A stretch of DNA of 64,000 nucleotides from contig OZ020484.1 of assembly GCA_963971405.1 (NCBI GenBank), forward strand, positions 33,378,770 through 33,442,769. Reading direction: 5' to 3'. Shown piece by piece: positions 23,423 through 36,000 of the stretch (position 1 is its first letter; each line of letters opens with the position of its first letter). The DNA is from Psococerastis gibbosa (taxonomy: Eukaryota > Arthropoda > Insecta > Psocodea > Psocidae). The notes beneath the pieces are model-generated. The model ran no database searches. It worked only from the letters and a program-made list of their open reading frames with translations, and was not told where the DNA came from. The translations under genes and the position numbers were made by a program.

Positions 23423-23950
23423 TAAATAAACAACCACTCTTTTGTTGTGGAGTTGGGCCCCGACGAACTCAATAAAGAGTCAACGGCATAAAGATACAGA
23501 AGGCAACTGAAAAGCACTGCATTACAATTCCCTAGTACAGTCATCATGACTAAGTACATTCGATACTCTAGAGATACTTGACTTCCTTTTGGTGGTCCGA
23601 AGTACGGTATCTAGGTGTCTACAATCGCCATGATAATCGCCAATAGTTGATAGAAGACCCTAGCATCTATACCTTTTGTACAAAATCATATTACCCAGGA
23701 AATATTGATTTTAGAGCAATCATTGAGGACATATGAGAAAGATGAAGTGTTCATTTGCACTATGATATGTAATATGGGCCGTCACTAACACTGATGAACC
23801 AAAACTAGCGGAAATAGTGATTAATTAACTACAAGTAATGAAAATAATTGGGTGAGCTTTGTCAAGTAGTTTGAATCTAGGCGCTTCGAGTGGAAGCGGC
23901 CATTTTGTTTTATGTAATAAATTCAACATGGAAACTTCAAGATTGTATTA
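23423..23950. other. intergenic, nothing recognised
   Basis: No gene or element supported. Confidence 0.4.
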
Positions 23951-24093
23951 GGTGCCCATTCCACATACGTACAACGTCAATGAAAATTATGAAATTGAAG
24001 GTGGTAGCAGACATTAAAGACATACTAAAAATTCTGCTACCACCTTCAATTTCATAATTTTCATTGACGTTGTACGTATATGGAATACCCGCC
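23951..24093. mobile_element. palindromic element B (143 bp)
   Basis: Flanked by TTA on both sides. Ends GGTGCCCATTCCAC / GTGGAATACCCGCC-like; apical GTGGTAGCAGACATTAAAGAC. The middle of the arm (ACAACGTCAATGAAAATTAT then GAAATTGAAG) is perfectly mirrored. In this copy the 4-nt hinge differs between the arms. Confidence 0.93.
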
Positions 24094-24210
24094 TTATTAT
24101 TTCAAGAACTTAAATTAAATAAATACAACGCAACAACAAACTTTACTTGACTTGGTGTTTGGTTAGTTTCCAAGCCGAACTGAGCTTGGGCTGGGCTCTG
24201 GACTAATTAA

Positions 24211-24636
24211 AATGTTCAGGAACATTTGAGGAGCAAACTTTCAAAACGCCACAAATCCATGAAAATTAAAAATTGATTTTATCATCGATTTTCCATCTTG
24301 AAGATGAGTTTAATCAGGATTGCTAAGGCGGGGTTTCCACATTCGTCAATGGCCAATGGTAAATGTGGTATTGACGTTGTAGCAGACATTAAAAACATAC
24401 TAAAAATGTCTGCTACCACGTCAAAACCATATTTACCATTGACCATTGACGTATGTGGAAACCTCGCCTAATCAAAACAGAAACAACAAAAATTTAACCC
24501 AGTCTACTGAAGGGTTAAAATCTTATATTCCCGTTACAATAAAGCCGAAATAATTATGTTTTTCGTGTTTCCTGAACATTTTACGAAAATGGATTAGTGC
24601 CGTTTTGAAAGTTTGCTCCTCGGGAACATTTGTTCA
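24211..24636. mobile_element. larger inverted-repeat element containing element C
   Basis: The left arm 24211-24260 (with GAGGAGCAAACTTTCAAAAC) is mirrored at 24589-24631 (GTTTTGAAAGTTTGCTCCTC). The arms are ~45 bp and the internal region ~330 bp, of which 142 bp plus a TAA duplication is palindromic element C. Confidence 0.8.
24327..24468. mobile_element. palindromic element C (142 bp)
   Basis: Flanked by TAA on both sides (24324-24326, 24469-24471). Ends GGCGGGGTTTCCACA; apical TAGCAGACATTAAAAACATA / AAAAATGTCTGCTACC. The arm middle (GTCAATGGCCAATGGTAAAT) is mirrored with small differences. Confidence 0.93.
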
Positions 24637-25770
24637 TTCCCTTGAGTTTTCAACGAAAACTCTTCTTCTTCTTCCCCCTTAGTGCGATTGCTCATGGTTG
24701 CCTAATTGTTGAACTGCAGGGATTGCTCATTCATAAAATCAGACGTCCTTGCACAGGGTCATTCGTTCCACAATAGTAGTAATAGTAATTTAGGGTCCAT
24801 TGATGGGCGATTAACTATGCAGGTGTGACTTGTTTTCCGCATTCCAACCTTTCAATTGTTGGTAATGGGGTTGTTTCACCCTTTTGTAGTTGAATGACTC
24901 ACATCTCAGATGAAAATCAAGTGTGTGTTTGTTGCCTATGTGTTCCGAAACCATTCATCAGATGACGATGGAACTTTGGTAGGGTGCTCTGGAAACGCTC
25001 TGGAGGGTTCTTGGCCCATAAAAACATGAACATCCTAATGAAATTATTTTCGTTACATATAGTATTGACATTGAACGGTTAGTAATCAACTCAGAAAGTA
25101 AACAAACAAAATTTGGAACGAGAAAGGATACTAGACTATAAGTTCTCCAGGTTCCTCTAGTGCAGTGTACAATAGATAACTTACTCATGATTCTATTGTT
25201 TTGAACCTGAATACTGGCCAATAATTGAAGTGCTTTGTGGAAGAAGGAATTAAGCCGCACTGTCACATTTAAAAAGAAGTTAAATCATGGATGAATGTGT
25301 TATATAAAGGGTTGGGTTGAAAAAGGCGGTAAGTACGCGCATACGAAAAATATAATAGATAGAGTGGGGTATAACTCCTTCTTCCGTGATACAATCTGGG
25401 GCTTTCAAAATTCGACTTAACGCCGCCTTCCATCGGAACATTCAATTTATATTTCACCTGGGGCCCACGATGATTCATACCTACATGAATCGAGCAAATT
25501 AACTCTCCCTCTTCAACAAACCCGGTATTAATTATGAAAGAAAGAAAGAAAGAAAATTGTCTTTATTTTCCATATGGGCGAATTATGCATGATTATGGTA
25601 AATTTTACAGTACCATAGGTTCGGGAATTGCACGGAGACAGATGCGATGGAAAAATAGGCTTAGTTGTTAATAGGCTAATTATTTCAGTGGGGCACGTCA
25701 TACCTTCCAATAATGTTCAAAATAGAGAATACATGTAGTCAGGACATGTAGAGTTGTGCAACGGACTGTC
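24637..25770. other. intergenic, nothing recognised
   Basis: AT-rich, with a GAAA run at about 25535-25553. The 102-residue reverse ORF near 24958-25266 has no recognisable motif. Confidence 0.4.
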
Positions 25771-25990
25771 AGGACATATAGATAGTAGTGGAACGGACTC
25801 CAACTTTCACCCGAAAGGTTGTTGGTTCGAGTCGCACACATGCTATATTTTCTGGCAATGCTTCGGAGGACATTTAAAGCAGGCGGTCCCGGGCTTTCCT
25901 AGTTGAATATAAGAGAGGGTTTATAACCTTAACTCCGCTAGTTTGGCTTAGTAATAGAACAAAAAAGTCGATATTTATTTATTTATTATT
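25771..25990 (+). mobile_element. SINE-A, tRNA-derived
   Basis: The tRNA-like head has a pol III B-box GGTTCGAGTC (about 25832). It is followed by a body (ATGCTTCGGAGGACATTTAA, GCGGTCCCGGGCTTTCC, AGAGAGGGTTTATAACC, ACTCCGCTAGTTTGGC) and an AT-rich tail (ATATTTATTTATTT). Inverse copies are at 21971-22118 and 55575-55785. A partial duplicate of the first ~30 bp lies just upstream. Confidence 0.85.
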
Positions 25991-27060
25991 TATTACATAT
26001 GACTTTCCGAAACAGGTCCGTCCCTTACCAGATACTTAAGGCAATTCCCAACATTGCTTGAAAAGTCTCAGTAATAAGGAATCTTGCACGGTACCGCAAT
26101 ATATTATACTATAGTCTAATATTTGTTCTGTAGATAAGCGGTGCGGTCCCGTATTATACGTGCCGATACTTTAGAATCGATTGTGGGACTAAAAAATGTT
26201 TCTAATAATAGGAAACTGTGGTTCCAGAAGCAGCTGAAAATAGTTGCAACATATTTTAACGCTATTCTGGGTTAGCCAGCAAGGGTGGATCGAAGGGGCA
26301 TTTCTGACCAAGCACTAGATAGAATGAGCTTTTTTTAACAAAATACCTAAATCAAATCATACAAAACAAGTTCCTGTTTTCCCTCCCAAAAATCCTAGAT
26401 CCGCCTATGGGTACACACAAACTTTACAGGCCTTCTAGGGTGACACATGTGACCCGAATACATAAGTCCCGAACTTATAGTTCGCCTACAAGTCTACAAC
26501 AGCAGTTACGACAGCGCCACCGTTAGCATTCTAAAGTAGGGTCCCGCACTAGCGAACTTTTTACTTTTCTAGTTTGTAAAATGTTACTGTAACATTTACG
26601 CGTAACGTGCTTGTGGTATTTTATCAGTTTTTCATCTCTTCACACTGATAATGATATGGTGTTGTATTATTACAGAGGCTTTCAAGTACATTTAGGAGCA
26701 TCAGTACACAGTGCAGTGGAGTGAATCTTTATTTTTTTTTTAAATAAGTATGAGGTGAACCGAAATTAGAGAGTCTAGAAACATCCCCAATCTAAGTTAG
26801 TTTGATGCCAGAATTATACACCATCTATTGCTACAATATAGGATATTGCAATATTTAGTGATGTTCATGGTTAGGTAATTATCAGCAATCGATAGCTTTA
26901 ACTTATTAAATATCATATCCTGCAATTTGGAATACACGGGCTGATCTGGATGTGTAGCCTACTTTCAAACGTTTCGTCAACATTCGCGGCTGACGAAACG
27001 TTTGTAAGTGCACTTTCAGTCCTGATTCTTCCGCTTCAACAATGGTATGGTCTGTTTTAG
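25991..27060. other. upstream of the first NRF-6 exon found; a missing exon may lie here or beyond
   Basis: No upstream exon of the NRF-6-like gene could be identified. A short inverted repeat (AAACGTTTCGTCA ... TGACGAAACGTTT) lies at about 26967-27003. Confidence 0.4.
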
Positions 27061-30000
27061 TGCTCGACGCCTCGACGAAGCTGCCCGATGGTATCCTAGC
27101 CGGAAATACTCACCAACTAGGTCATTTCGACGAGTGCCTCTCCGTGAAAGTGAGCTTGGGCGAAAAGCGAAAACTGAAGGGACAGTATTGTCTAGCCCAT
27201 ATTGAGTACTACGAACGGAATGGTACGGTGGGCATTCAGACGCGGCATTCAATGACGGAGGAGTACTTCAATGCGTCGGCCTGGCAGTATATCAAGGTAT
27301 GGGCTAAAAAAACATCGATTGGGTCAAGGTCTGCTCTTCAGACCTCTTAGCTAGCTCTCGGGCTATGTGGGCAAGGGCTGTTGCAGCCGTTTTTCTGGCA
27401 TTGACCGTTTCAGGCATCGAGAGTGTCGGTGGACGGCTCAGGATCGAGGACCGAAAGAACTGTTGTTATTTTCGGCCCTGTCCAGTTCGGCCCAGCAATG
27501 TTTATTATTTTCAATGAGAACAAACAAAAAATTAGTGTTTCAATAAGCCTTTTTATAATAACTAAAGTTAATAAAACCCAAGAACTGTTGAAAGCGCACA
27601 GGGTTTTAACTATGCACAATATTTTAATGAAGAAATCTGGATCCCGCTTCCGTGAAAAGCTTATTGCTACCTATTCTACATGTAGGCTTCATGCAACATG
27701 ATCATTTTCATAGCTTAGGCGCCCATTCCACCGACCGGCTAGGGCTATTTACAAAAACGGTGACGTGGTAGCAGACATTCAAGACTTAGGCGAGGTTTCC
27801 ACCGACCTCGCATTGCAGAATGCAAATGACACAAACGGAAATGTTTGTTTTCCTCTATGCCATAGTTAAAATTGGTCAATGATCATACAGTAAAATCACA
27901 ACCAAACAAACTAAAATTAAAAAATGGCTTCATGGGATATGTTAATTACAAACATTTTAATAGATTTCTATAAAAAGAAAAACAAACATTTCCGTCAATG
28001 TCATTTGCATTCTGCAATGCGAGATCGATGGAAACCCCGCCTAAGTCTTGAATGTCTGCTACCACGTCACCGTTTTTGTAAATAGTTATTATTATTATCC
28101 AATGCCCACTCTTGGCATCTCTGCCATTTGGTGTCGCCTGCTCGTGGTGCCCCCTGCCTGAAATAACTAAACGATCAGCCGAGGTACGCCTCAAATCGTG
28201 CAAAGCTGTGTATATATTGTTTTTGTAAATAGTGGAATGGGCACCTTATTGAAATTTCCACAGAATTTGCAAATCTACTATACCCATGTAAAAACACTGC
28301 TGGTTGTCACTGTGCATGCATTCATGCACGACAATAGCCAACCCAACAGATATGTACAAATTTAGAATGAAATAAATCTAGTTCCGGTACCATAACTTCT
28401 AAAAACAATACACTAGATACAATTAATAGGATAGGACACAGTCGTCGCCCCATCCCGAAATAATTCTGGCTACGCCTCTGCATGCATGTATCTATTGTAG
28501 TTCCCAAAGCAGCCGCATTGACATACTGAAAGACTATATTTCATATTGTAAAGTTATATACACTAAATACGCCATTGATAATTGATGTAGCCAGGATGAG
28601 GTGAGCTGTGGTGAAACCTGTTTTAGGGGCAAAGTGGTGGGAGAAAGGGGGGAAGACACAACTTTTGACGTAATGACATTGTTCCCATGACCAGCATGCA
28701 ACTCCCCCGCCCCCTGTTAATAAGTAATGATGGAGCTCTTTGTGACGGAAACCTCATTTCGAAAGCATTGTTTGATTTTGAAGCACACTATACATGCACC
28801 CACATCGAGCAAAAGCTATTAAACAAATTGCCTATCGAACGTATACCTATAGTTACGGTATACGATATTTACATCGGCTGCCCTCAAATAGGTCATAACG
28901 GATGTCATTTAAGTAGCTGAAGCTAACCCACCTAAACTGTGATATCAGACGGCTTATTTCCACCCCCCCCCCCTTTATTTTCAAGTTATTATTGAGTTGC
29001 TGGTGAAAGCCGTGGTGTAGTGGATAACTACCTGTATCTGGACTTTCGAATAAAGAAAGTCACGGGTCCCATTCCGACCCCAATTTGCCTCTGTCTAATT
29101 AGAAATAATTATTCGTGTGAGAGGCCAAAACCAAGTTGTTCGGAACCCACTATAATCAGGGAGTCCCCTCATTCATATCATAGCAAGTTCAGACACGAAG
29201 GCTTAGCGCTATGTAAGTTCCATAGTTGAACCTACGCCCATTCAGTTTTTTTTTCTCCTTTTTACTGCATTCCAACACACCCCGAAGATTGTGTATCTTA
29301 TGTTTGACTGTTCAGTATGAAAGGGTAATCAGCTGCACTGTACCCTCCATTTAAATCAAACAGCCAGACCGGAAGGTCAGAAGCAGAAGACCGGACGTTT
29401 GGTCTTTCTGATTTCTGACTCTTGCACACCTCACTGCCATATCTGCCGGCCAGAACGGCATTCCAACATCTTAGGCGGGGATTCCACCGACCGGCTAGGG
29501 CTAAATACGAAAACGGTGACGTGGTAGCAGACATTCAAGACTTAGGCGGGGTTTCCACAGACCTCGCATTGCAGAATGCACATGACATTGACGGAAATGT
29601 TTGTTTTCCTCTATGCCATAGTTAAAATTGATTAATGATCATACAGTAAAATCACAAACAAACTAAAATTAAAAAATGGCGTCGTGGGATATGTTAAGTA
29701 CAAACATTTTAATAGATTTCTATAAAAAGAAAAATTCTAATTTCCGGCAATGTCATTTGCATTCTGCAATGCGAGGTCGTTTGAAACCCCACCTATGTCT
29801 TGAATGCCTGCTACCACGTCACCGTTTTTGTATTTAGCCCTAGCCGGTCGGTGGAATCCCCGCCTTAAGTACTACGTTGTAACATTCTATTTTAGTCGTT
29901 CAGCTTGGACCACAGTGTCAAAGAAGACGAGATGAGATCTTCGGGTATGTCTGCCTCCCCGAGTCTTGCACACAATACACCATGTCCACAGACCAAAACT

Positions 30001-33000
30001 GAATTCCAACTCCTTTACTTTTACATTATAACACTCTCTTTTGGTCGTTCAGCTTGGAGTTGGACCGCAGTGTCAGAAGACGTGATGAGATCTACGGGTA
30101 TGTCTGCCTCCCCGAGTCTGACACACAATACACCATGTCCACAGACCAAAACTGATTTCCAAATCCTTTACTTTTACATTATAACACTCTCTTTTGGTCG
30201 TTCAGGTTGGAGTTGGACCGCAGTGTCAGAAGACGTGATGAGATCTTCGGGTATGTCTGCCTCCCCGAGTCTTGCACACAATACACCATGTCCACAGACC
30301 AAAACTGATTTCCAAATCCTTTACTTTTACATTATAACACTCTCTTTTGGTCGTTCAGGTTGGAGTTGGACCGCAATGTCAGTAGATGTGATGAGATCTT
30401 CTGGTCTGCCTGCCTCCCTGACACTTAAATAAAGAACCGGTCCGAGTTTTCTCTAACATGCTTTCCAATTTATAAATTAGTAGATAGACATAATGTGTAA
30501 TTTCATAGTAAATAATTTCCCTATGGTTAAATTTAAAATTCCTCGAGGGGGGGGGGGTCCACCTCAATATATTCAAAACCCCTTAAAACTCAATTGCATA
30601 TTCTGGAACGAACAGACAAATACATTGTAACAGTAGTAACAATGACACATGGCACGTAATGTATTGGAGCGTGAATTTCCATAATTCAAAAAATTAATTT
30701 TTTGCACAGAGCATAATGTTTTTTTGGGAATGCAACCTATCAGATTTGTTACTCTATTGAACACCTAAAACATACTTGAAGGGAGAAATCATCGTTAGAA
30801 AGGTTCAGCAGAAAAATTATTTTTTAGTCATTTTTCATGAAAATTGAGTTATTTTTATTTTTTTACCGCCAGAAGCAAACTATCAAAGGGCAAGCGACCC
30901 CTGCAATTAGTTAACATTAACAATGACTACAATATAGGCTATGTGAATTTAAAAGAAATCGTTGGAGCCGTTTTTGAGAAATAATTTTTTTTGTTTTTTT
31001 AGAATAAAACCCCCCCAAATTGAGTTAGCCCAAAAAAAAAAAAAAAGATCCGAGGTATAATTTTTCCGGACCTACATGCCAAATTTCATAAAAATCGATC
31101 GAGTAGTTTGCCCGGAAATCGATGAACATAGACAAACAGACAGACATACCGACACCATCGAGCAAGCCATGTCCACAGACCAAAACTGCATTCCAACTCC
31201 CTTATACTTTTGCATTGTAACACTCTTTTTAGTCGTACAGTGAGGACCGAAGTGTCAGAAGACGGGATGAGATCTTCTGGTCTGTCTGCATCCCCGACTC
31301 TTGCACACCGCAAGATGTCGAGCAGGCCATGTCCTCAGCGCTACGGGGTAACTCACTCGACATCGACTACATCGTCTCCGTCGGTCCCAACATGTGTCAG
31401 GTCGAAACCAGTATATTTGACTTCTCCTGGGTGACTCCAGCTCACTTAATTGTGGGGTAAGTACCTGGCTATCTGCTAAGCATCGTATGGGATTAATTGG
31501 AAGTCTTTGGTATATGGGTCAAGTGAACACTAATGAATTTGGAATATACGATAAAATATTTTTACCCAGACTTTACAAATGTAAATGGAATCCTCCCTTA
31601 ATCCCATAGTAGACTACCGTGTGTCGATAAACTAGAAAATATAACGGTAAAGTAGAGTAGAGAGTACTAGTTGAGTAGAATAGAGAATAGAAATACGACA
31701 ATAGAGTTGAGTACGACGCCCCGGTTAAGTGTAGATCTTAGGTTCGAATCCCGCCAAGTCCAGTTTTTCAAATATCCTCAAATTTCGGTCATAACTAGTA
31801 ACGTACCTCTTCAACCAAAGTTAATTTAATATCAGTGTTATAGGTATCGTATACCATATAATACAGCCATATAACTATAATACTCGTTTAAAAATACGGT
31901 CTATTGTATTGTTGTGCATAAAACAATACAATTCAGTACAGTGGGTAATCGAAAGGTCGTTATTTATTGTAATTTTTATGCAAATTTGGTACATTTAAAC
32001 CATTAATAGTAGGCTAGGCTACCGGCTACTGTAAATACCTAATGCATATTATATATGGAAAGTACAATTGCGGATTTTAATATTTACTTAATTTTTTCCA
32101 GGGCCATCACACTTTTCTTCACGTCTCTGGTTGGCATTTCAACGTTTCTTCAATCAATGGGGAAACTAAGCAAAAATAGTAAAACAGGTTGGTAGCAAAT
32201 GCACATAATCCTACAATATCTCCCATATATTAACGGTACCTAGAATTTGTATATTAAATTTGGTATGCTCCGTACTGTAGTTGCTTTCAGATTCATTACG
32301 GCTCATGTTCAATCATCTGAACGGTCATGAAAGACTTTGTAACTATACCACACAATATAGGCCTAGATAGATAGGTACATACAGTAATGCCGTAGGCAAT
32401 TTGGGGTTACCGCACTAATGACTGCCTACACCAAATTCAGTAAAGTTAAATTTCAATTGTTCTGGATTGTGCGCCTATATAGTACAATGTAAACAACAAT
32501 ACCGGTACCCCGGATGCAATGTAAACAGTGGCCGAATGGGAGGTGGGCCAGGAAATCCGCAGCCGCATTGAAGAAGTTCGAAAAGTCTTAACATCAAAAT
32601 GAAGAAAGTACTTCGGTGTCGGACTCGGTTGGACCTTCGATTGAGAATGGTGAAATGTTACGTGTTCCCAATCGTGCTATATGGTATGGAGGGATGGACG
32701 TTGACGCCAAGGCCGTAGCCAAGGGGGTTCAACCCCCCCCCCTATGGATGCTTGATACTAGATAAAATCGGATTTTGAGAGGAAAAATAAAAACTACTAT
32801 ATAATATCCAATGAAATTTCTGAACCCCCCCCCCCCCCCCCGAAAAAAAATCCTGGCTACGGCCTTGGCTGACGCAAGCTATGGATAACAGAATCAGCTC
32901 ATTTGAAAATGTCAAAATACAGGCGAATGTTGCGCACATAATATGTATTTTGGAGAGATCGTGGTGTCACTGATACTGTGTTCGACTGAGGTGAATGGAT

Positions 33001-36000
33001 ACAGAAGCCGAATTGCTGCTGATGGTTAAGAAACGGAAATTTAGATAATACGGTCATGTTATGAGGAACGAAAACTATCACCTTTTGCATGTTATAATCC
33101 AAGGGAGGATAGATGGACTGGTGGAAGGAGAACATCCTAATTGAAAAACCTGCGTCAGTGGCTTGGCAGGAGCACGACTGCCCTTTTCAGAGCAGCAGTC
33201 TCTTCGCTAGAAGAAGGCATATAAAGTAGAAGAAATGTTGTCAAATTTTGTTGCCTATAACTAGTCTTGGTAACAAACTTTACCGCAAGTCTCTGATCTG
33301 GAAGACATTTTCGTATATCTTTCTTCTACGTATGCGAAATTTTCCAGCTAAGCATACCTGACAGCCCCGTTTTTCTACCGGTGAATTTAAGGTTGGCTAC
33401 CCAATAGGGTTTGGAGGAATTATTTTCCTTTTATGTCGTGCCTCGATCTGCGACCTGCCGATACAGTTGCCAGTTCTCTACCTATCAGTCATTTTCACAC
33501 TAATTAACACCCCCTCATTAGATGCCGCAGATAATTTGGGTTATCTAATGACTGACAAGCTTTAAACTACCAGCTAAAGTAGCCAAACTGCGCAAAATAG
33601 TAAAGTTAAATGTTTGTTGCTTAATTAGCGTAACAAACTTTGCCGTAAGTCTCTATAGTTGGAAAGACATTTTGCGGATAACTTCATCTAGCTGGGAAAT
33701 TTGGGAAGTTTAAACAGGCTCGGTGGCCGATCCATTTCACTGATTCAATTTTGAAAGTTTGAGTTTGAGTCCCCCCAACCCATCATGGTAGGTGACAGAC
33801 ACTAAAATAGAGTTAAGTGTTGTTTATAAACAATCGTGACACTAATTTACGAATTAAGAATACCGATATTCGATCACCCCTGTTAGTTTATATTTCTCAA
33901 TGTGATGCAATGTGTACGTTATAAATATTTCGTCTATCCAAGATTTGGGGGACAATATTATATACACCATCATAATAAAGCAGGCTATTTAAAAATTTTG
34001 GTGGCATTATTAGTCCTCCATGAATTGTATAATAAAATAAATTTCTGTCAACTATCAGTTTAACGGAAAATAACTGCGGCAACACTATAAAATTTCTTAC
34101 ATGATACTAGCCTATGTTTGAAACAGTGATAAATCGCACAACATAAATAGACCAAATCTTTATAACTTACGTATTAAATAAAATAAAAAATGTAAACTTA
34201 CATACTTATTATGAGGTGATCAATAAGTATGGCCACCTATCTACCGGCAGCATCCTCTTATATGGTGCTGGCTCCCACCACGGATGGTAAACCGGGCAAA
34301 GCGGAATCCAAATACTATTCATATGTATGGCGGCTTCCAGCGGATTCAACATTCCGCAGCTCTACCTAAGATCCACCCTTAATCATAGCTACCTCCATTG
34401 TTCAGGTTGCATTATTTACTCTCGGGGTAATTAAAAGCAGTGTTCATAACCACAAAATTAACTAAGCTATAAACTTCACTATAAATAATGCTACCCTATC
34501 TCCTACCGCCTCTGCAACTTCGAGTCATTTTGAATTTGTTTTACAACGGAAGAAATTTTTTGCCCCGAGCTAGCGCCTGCGTTTACAAAAAGCCTTTCGG
34601 CATATTGTAAAGGCATCTGTTTTGCTATCTTTGTGAACATAATTTCCTGCTGTCTTCTTCAACCCCCTAGCTCTTTTATAGTTCTGCTGCTTTGTCTTTA
34701 TAACGTATAAATCTAAGCAACATAGAAATTTAGAGGGTATAATTTTTTTAAGGTAATATTCGTGCTAAATTCAATGTAGGCTATTTGTAATGTGATGCAT
34801 TGTTAGGTAAATGTAGCCTATATGAGAGAAATGCCGTGGATGGTGTTTTATTATTTAAAGTTCAGCAGTTGCATTTATGGTAGAAAACAATAGACTCTTA
34901 ACTCAATTTCGAAGTAAAACATTTTTGGTCTTACGTTGTTCTTTCAAACTTGTTGAAACAATTAGACACATATCAGGCTCTGCCTACATCTACTATAGGT
35001 ACCGTAATAATAATGGGGACAGCAGTCTTACTTTCTCCATTTTCAATTTAATTCTGTGACGGACTATTAATTCTAGCACCGAGGTTTATGGTAAGGTACG
35101 GTCGCGCTTATCCTGCATATGAAATAGGCTACGCTTTTGCTTCGCTAATTAACACAGTTACCTGAACTAAAGAAAGATGTAACCAGAGCAGTGGTGGACA
35201 CAGAGGGGTCACGGGGGTCTTGACCTCCCAAAAATGTTAACAATGGCAACATAATTAAAAATAAAAATAAAAATATGAAAAGTCATATTGTAGGCTAATA
35301 CTTCTTTAAATCGTTTCGTTTCGTTCTTTATGTACCAACCAGAATTGTTCAGAAAAACTAAATCAGTTACGGTATACTTAAATCAACTATTGTTTTTATT
35401 CTCAGTTTATACCTGAGGTGGCATTTTGAGGGATGACCCTCCCCAAAATAAAAAGCTGTGTCCGCCACTGAACATAATGTGAATGTTTACAATGAGGTGA
35501 ACTGGGTAGTAATAAATAAGCCTAAGGTTGTAGTTGGGGATACCACGTAAAAATAGCCTGGCGATGACGAGTGCATTATATTCAATGGAGACCAGGCTAT
35601 CACAATTGCAGCAAAATAATGAAAGGCGCCATTTTCATTAACTGCAGCTCCTCTCAACCGAAAAGTGGGTCCTATGGACAGCATGTCCATATGATCCTAT
35701 GAATCACAAGGTAGCTTCTGTGAGCTTCCGCAGCTCCTGAACATCAAAAGTTGGGGCGTGTCTTAATGTCCGTAGGAGCTGCAGCTCCTTTCCATCCTGT
35801 GGACCTGTATATTGGAGCTGCAGCTCCTATAAATCACAAGGTAGCTCCTGTGCATCAAAAGTCGGGACGTGTCCATAAGAGCTGCAACTCTCATGCACCT
35901 TTGAAGCTATTTTCCTCTGGTGCGCAAGATGTGTGGTTCCAAGAGCCCCGCCGTGCAAATACCTTCGTGCCGCCATTATAGGCCTAATACTTGTAGCCAA

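Noticed and set aside
23284..24468. CRISPR-like repeat-spacer array
   Set aside because: Repeats are inverted, widely spaced and flanked by TTA/TAA duplications; eukaryotic context. These are transposons.
29905..30432. 175-codon ORF with 51-residue repeats
   Set aside because: It reads the exon-2 tandem array in a frame different from the real exon; the 153 bp unit is divisible by three, so the frame stays open by arithmetic.
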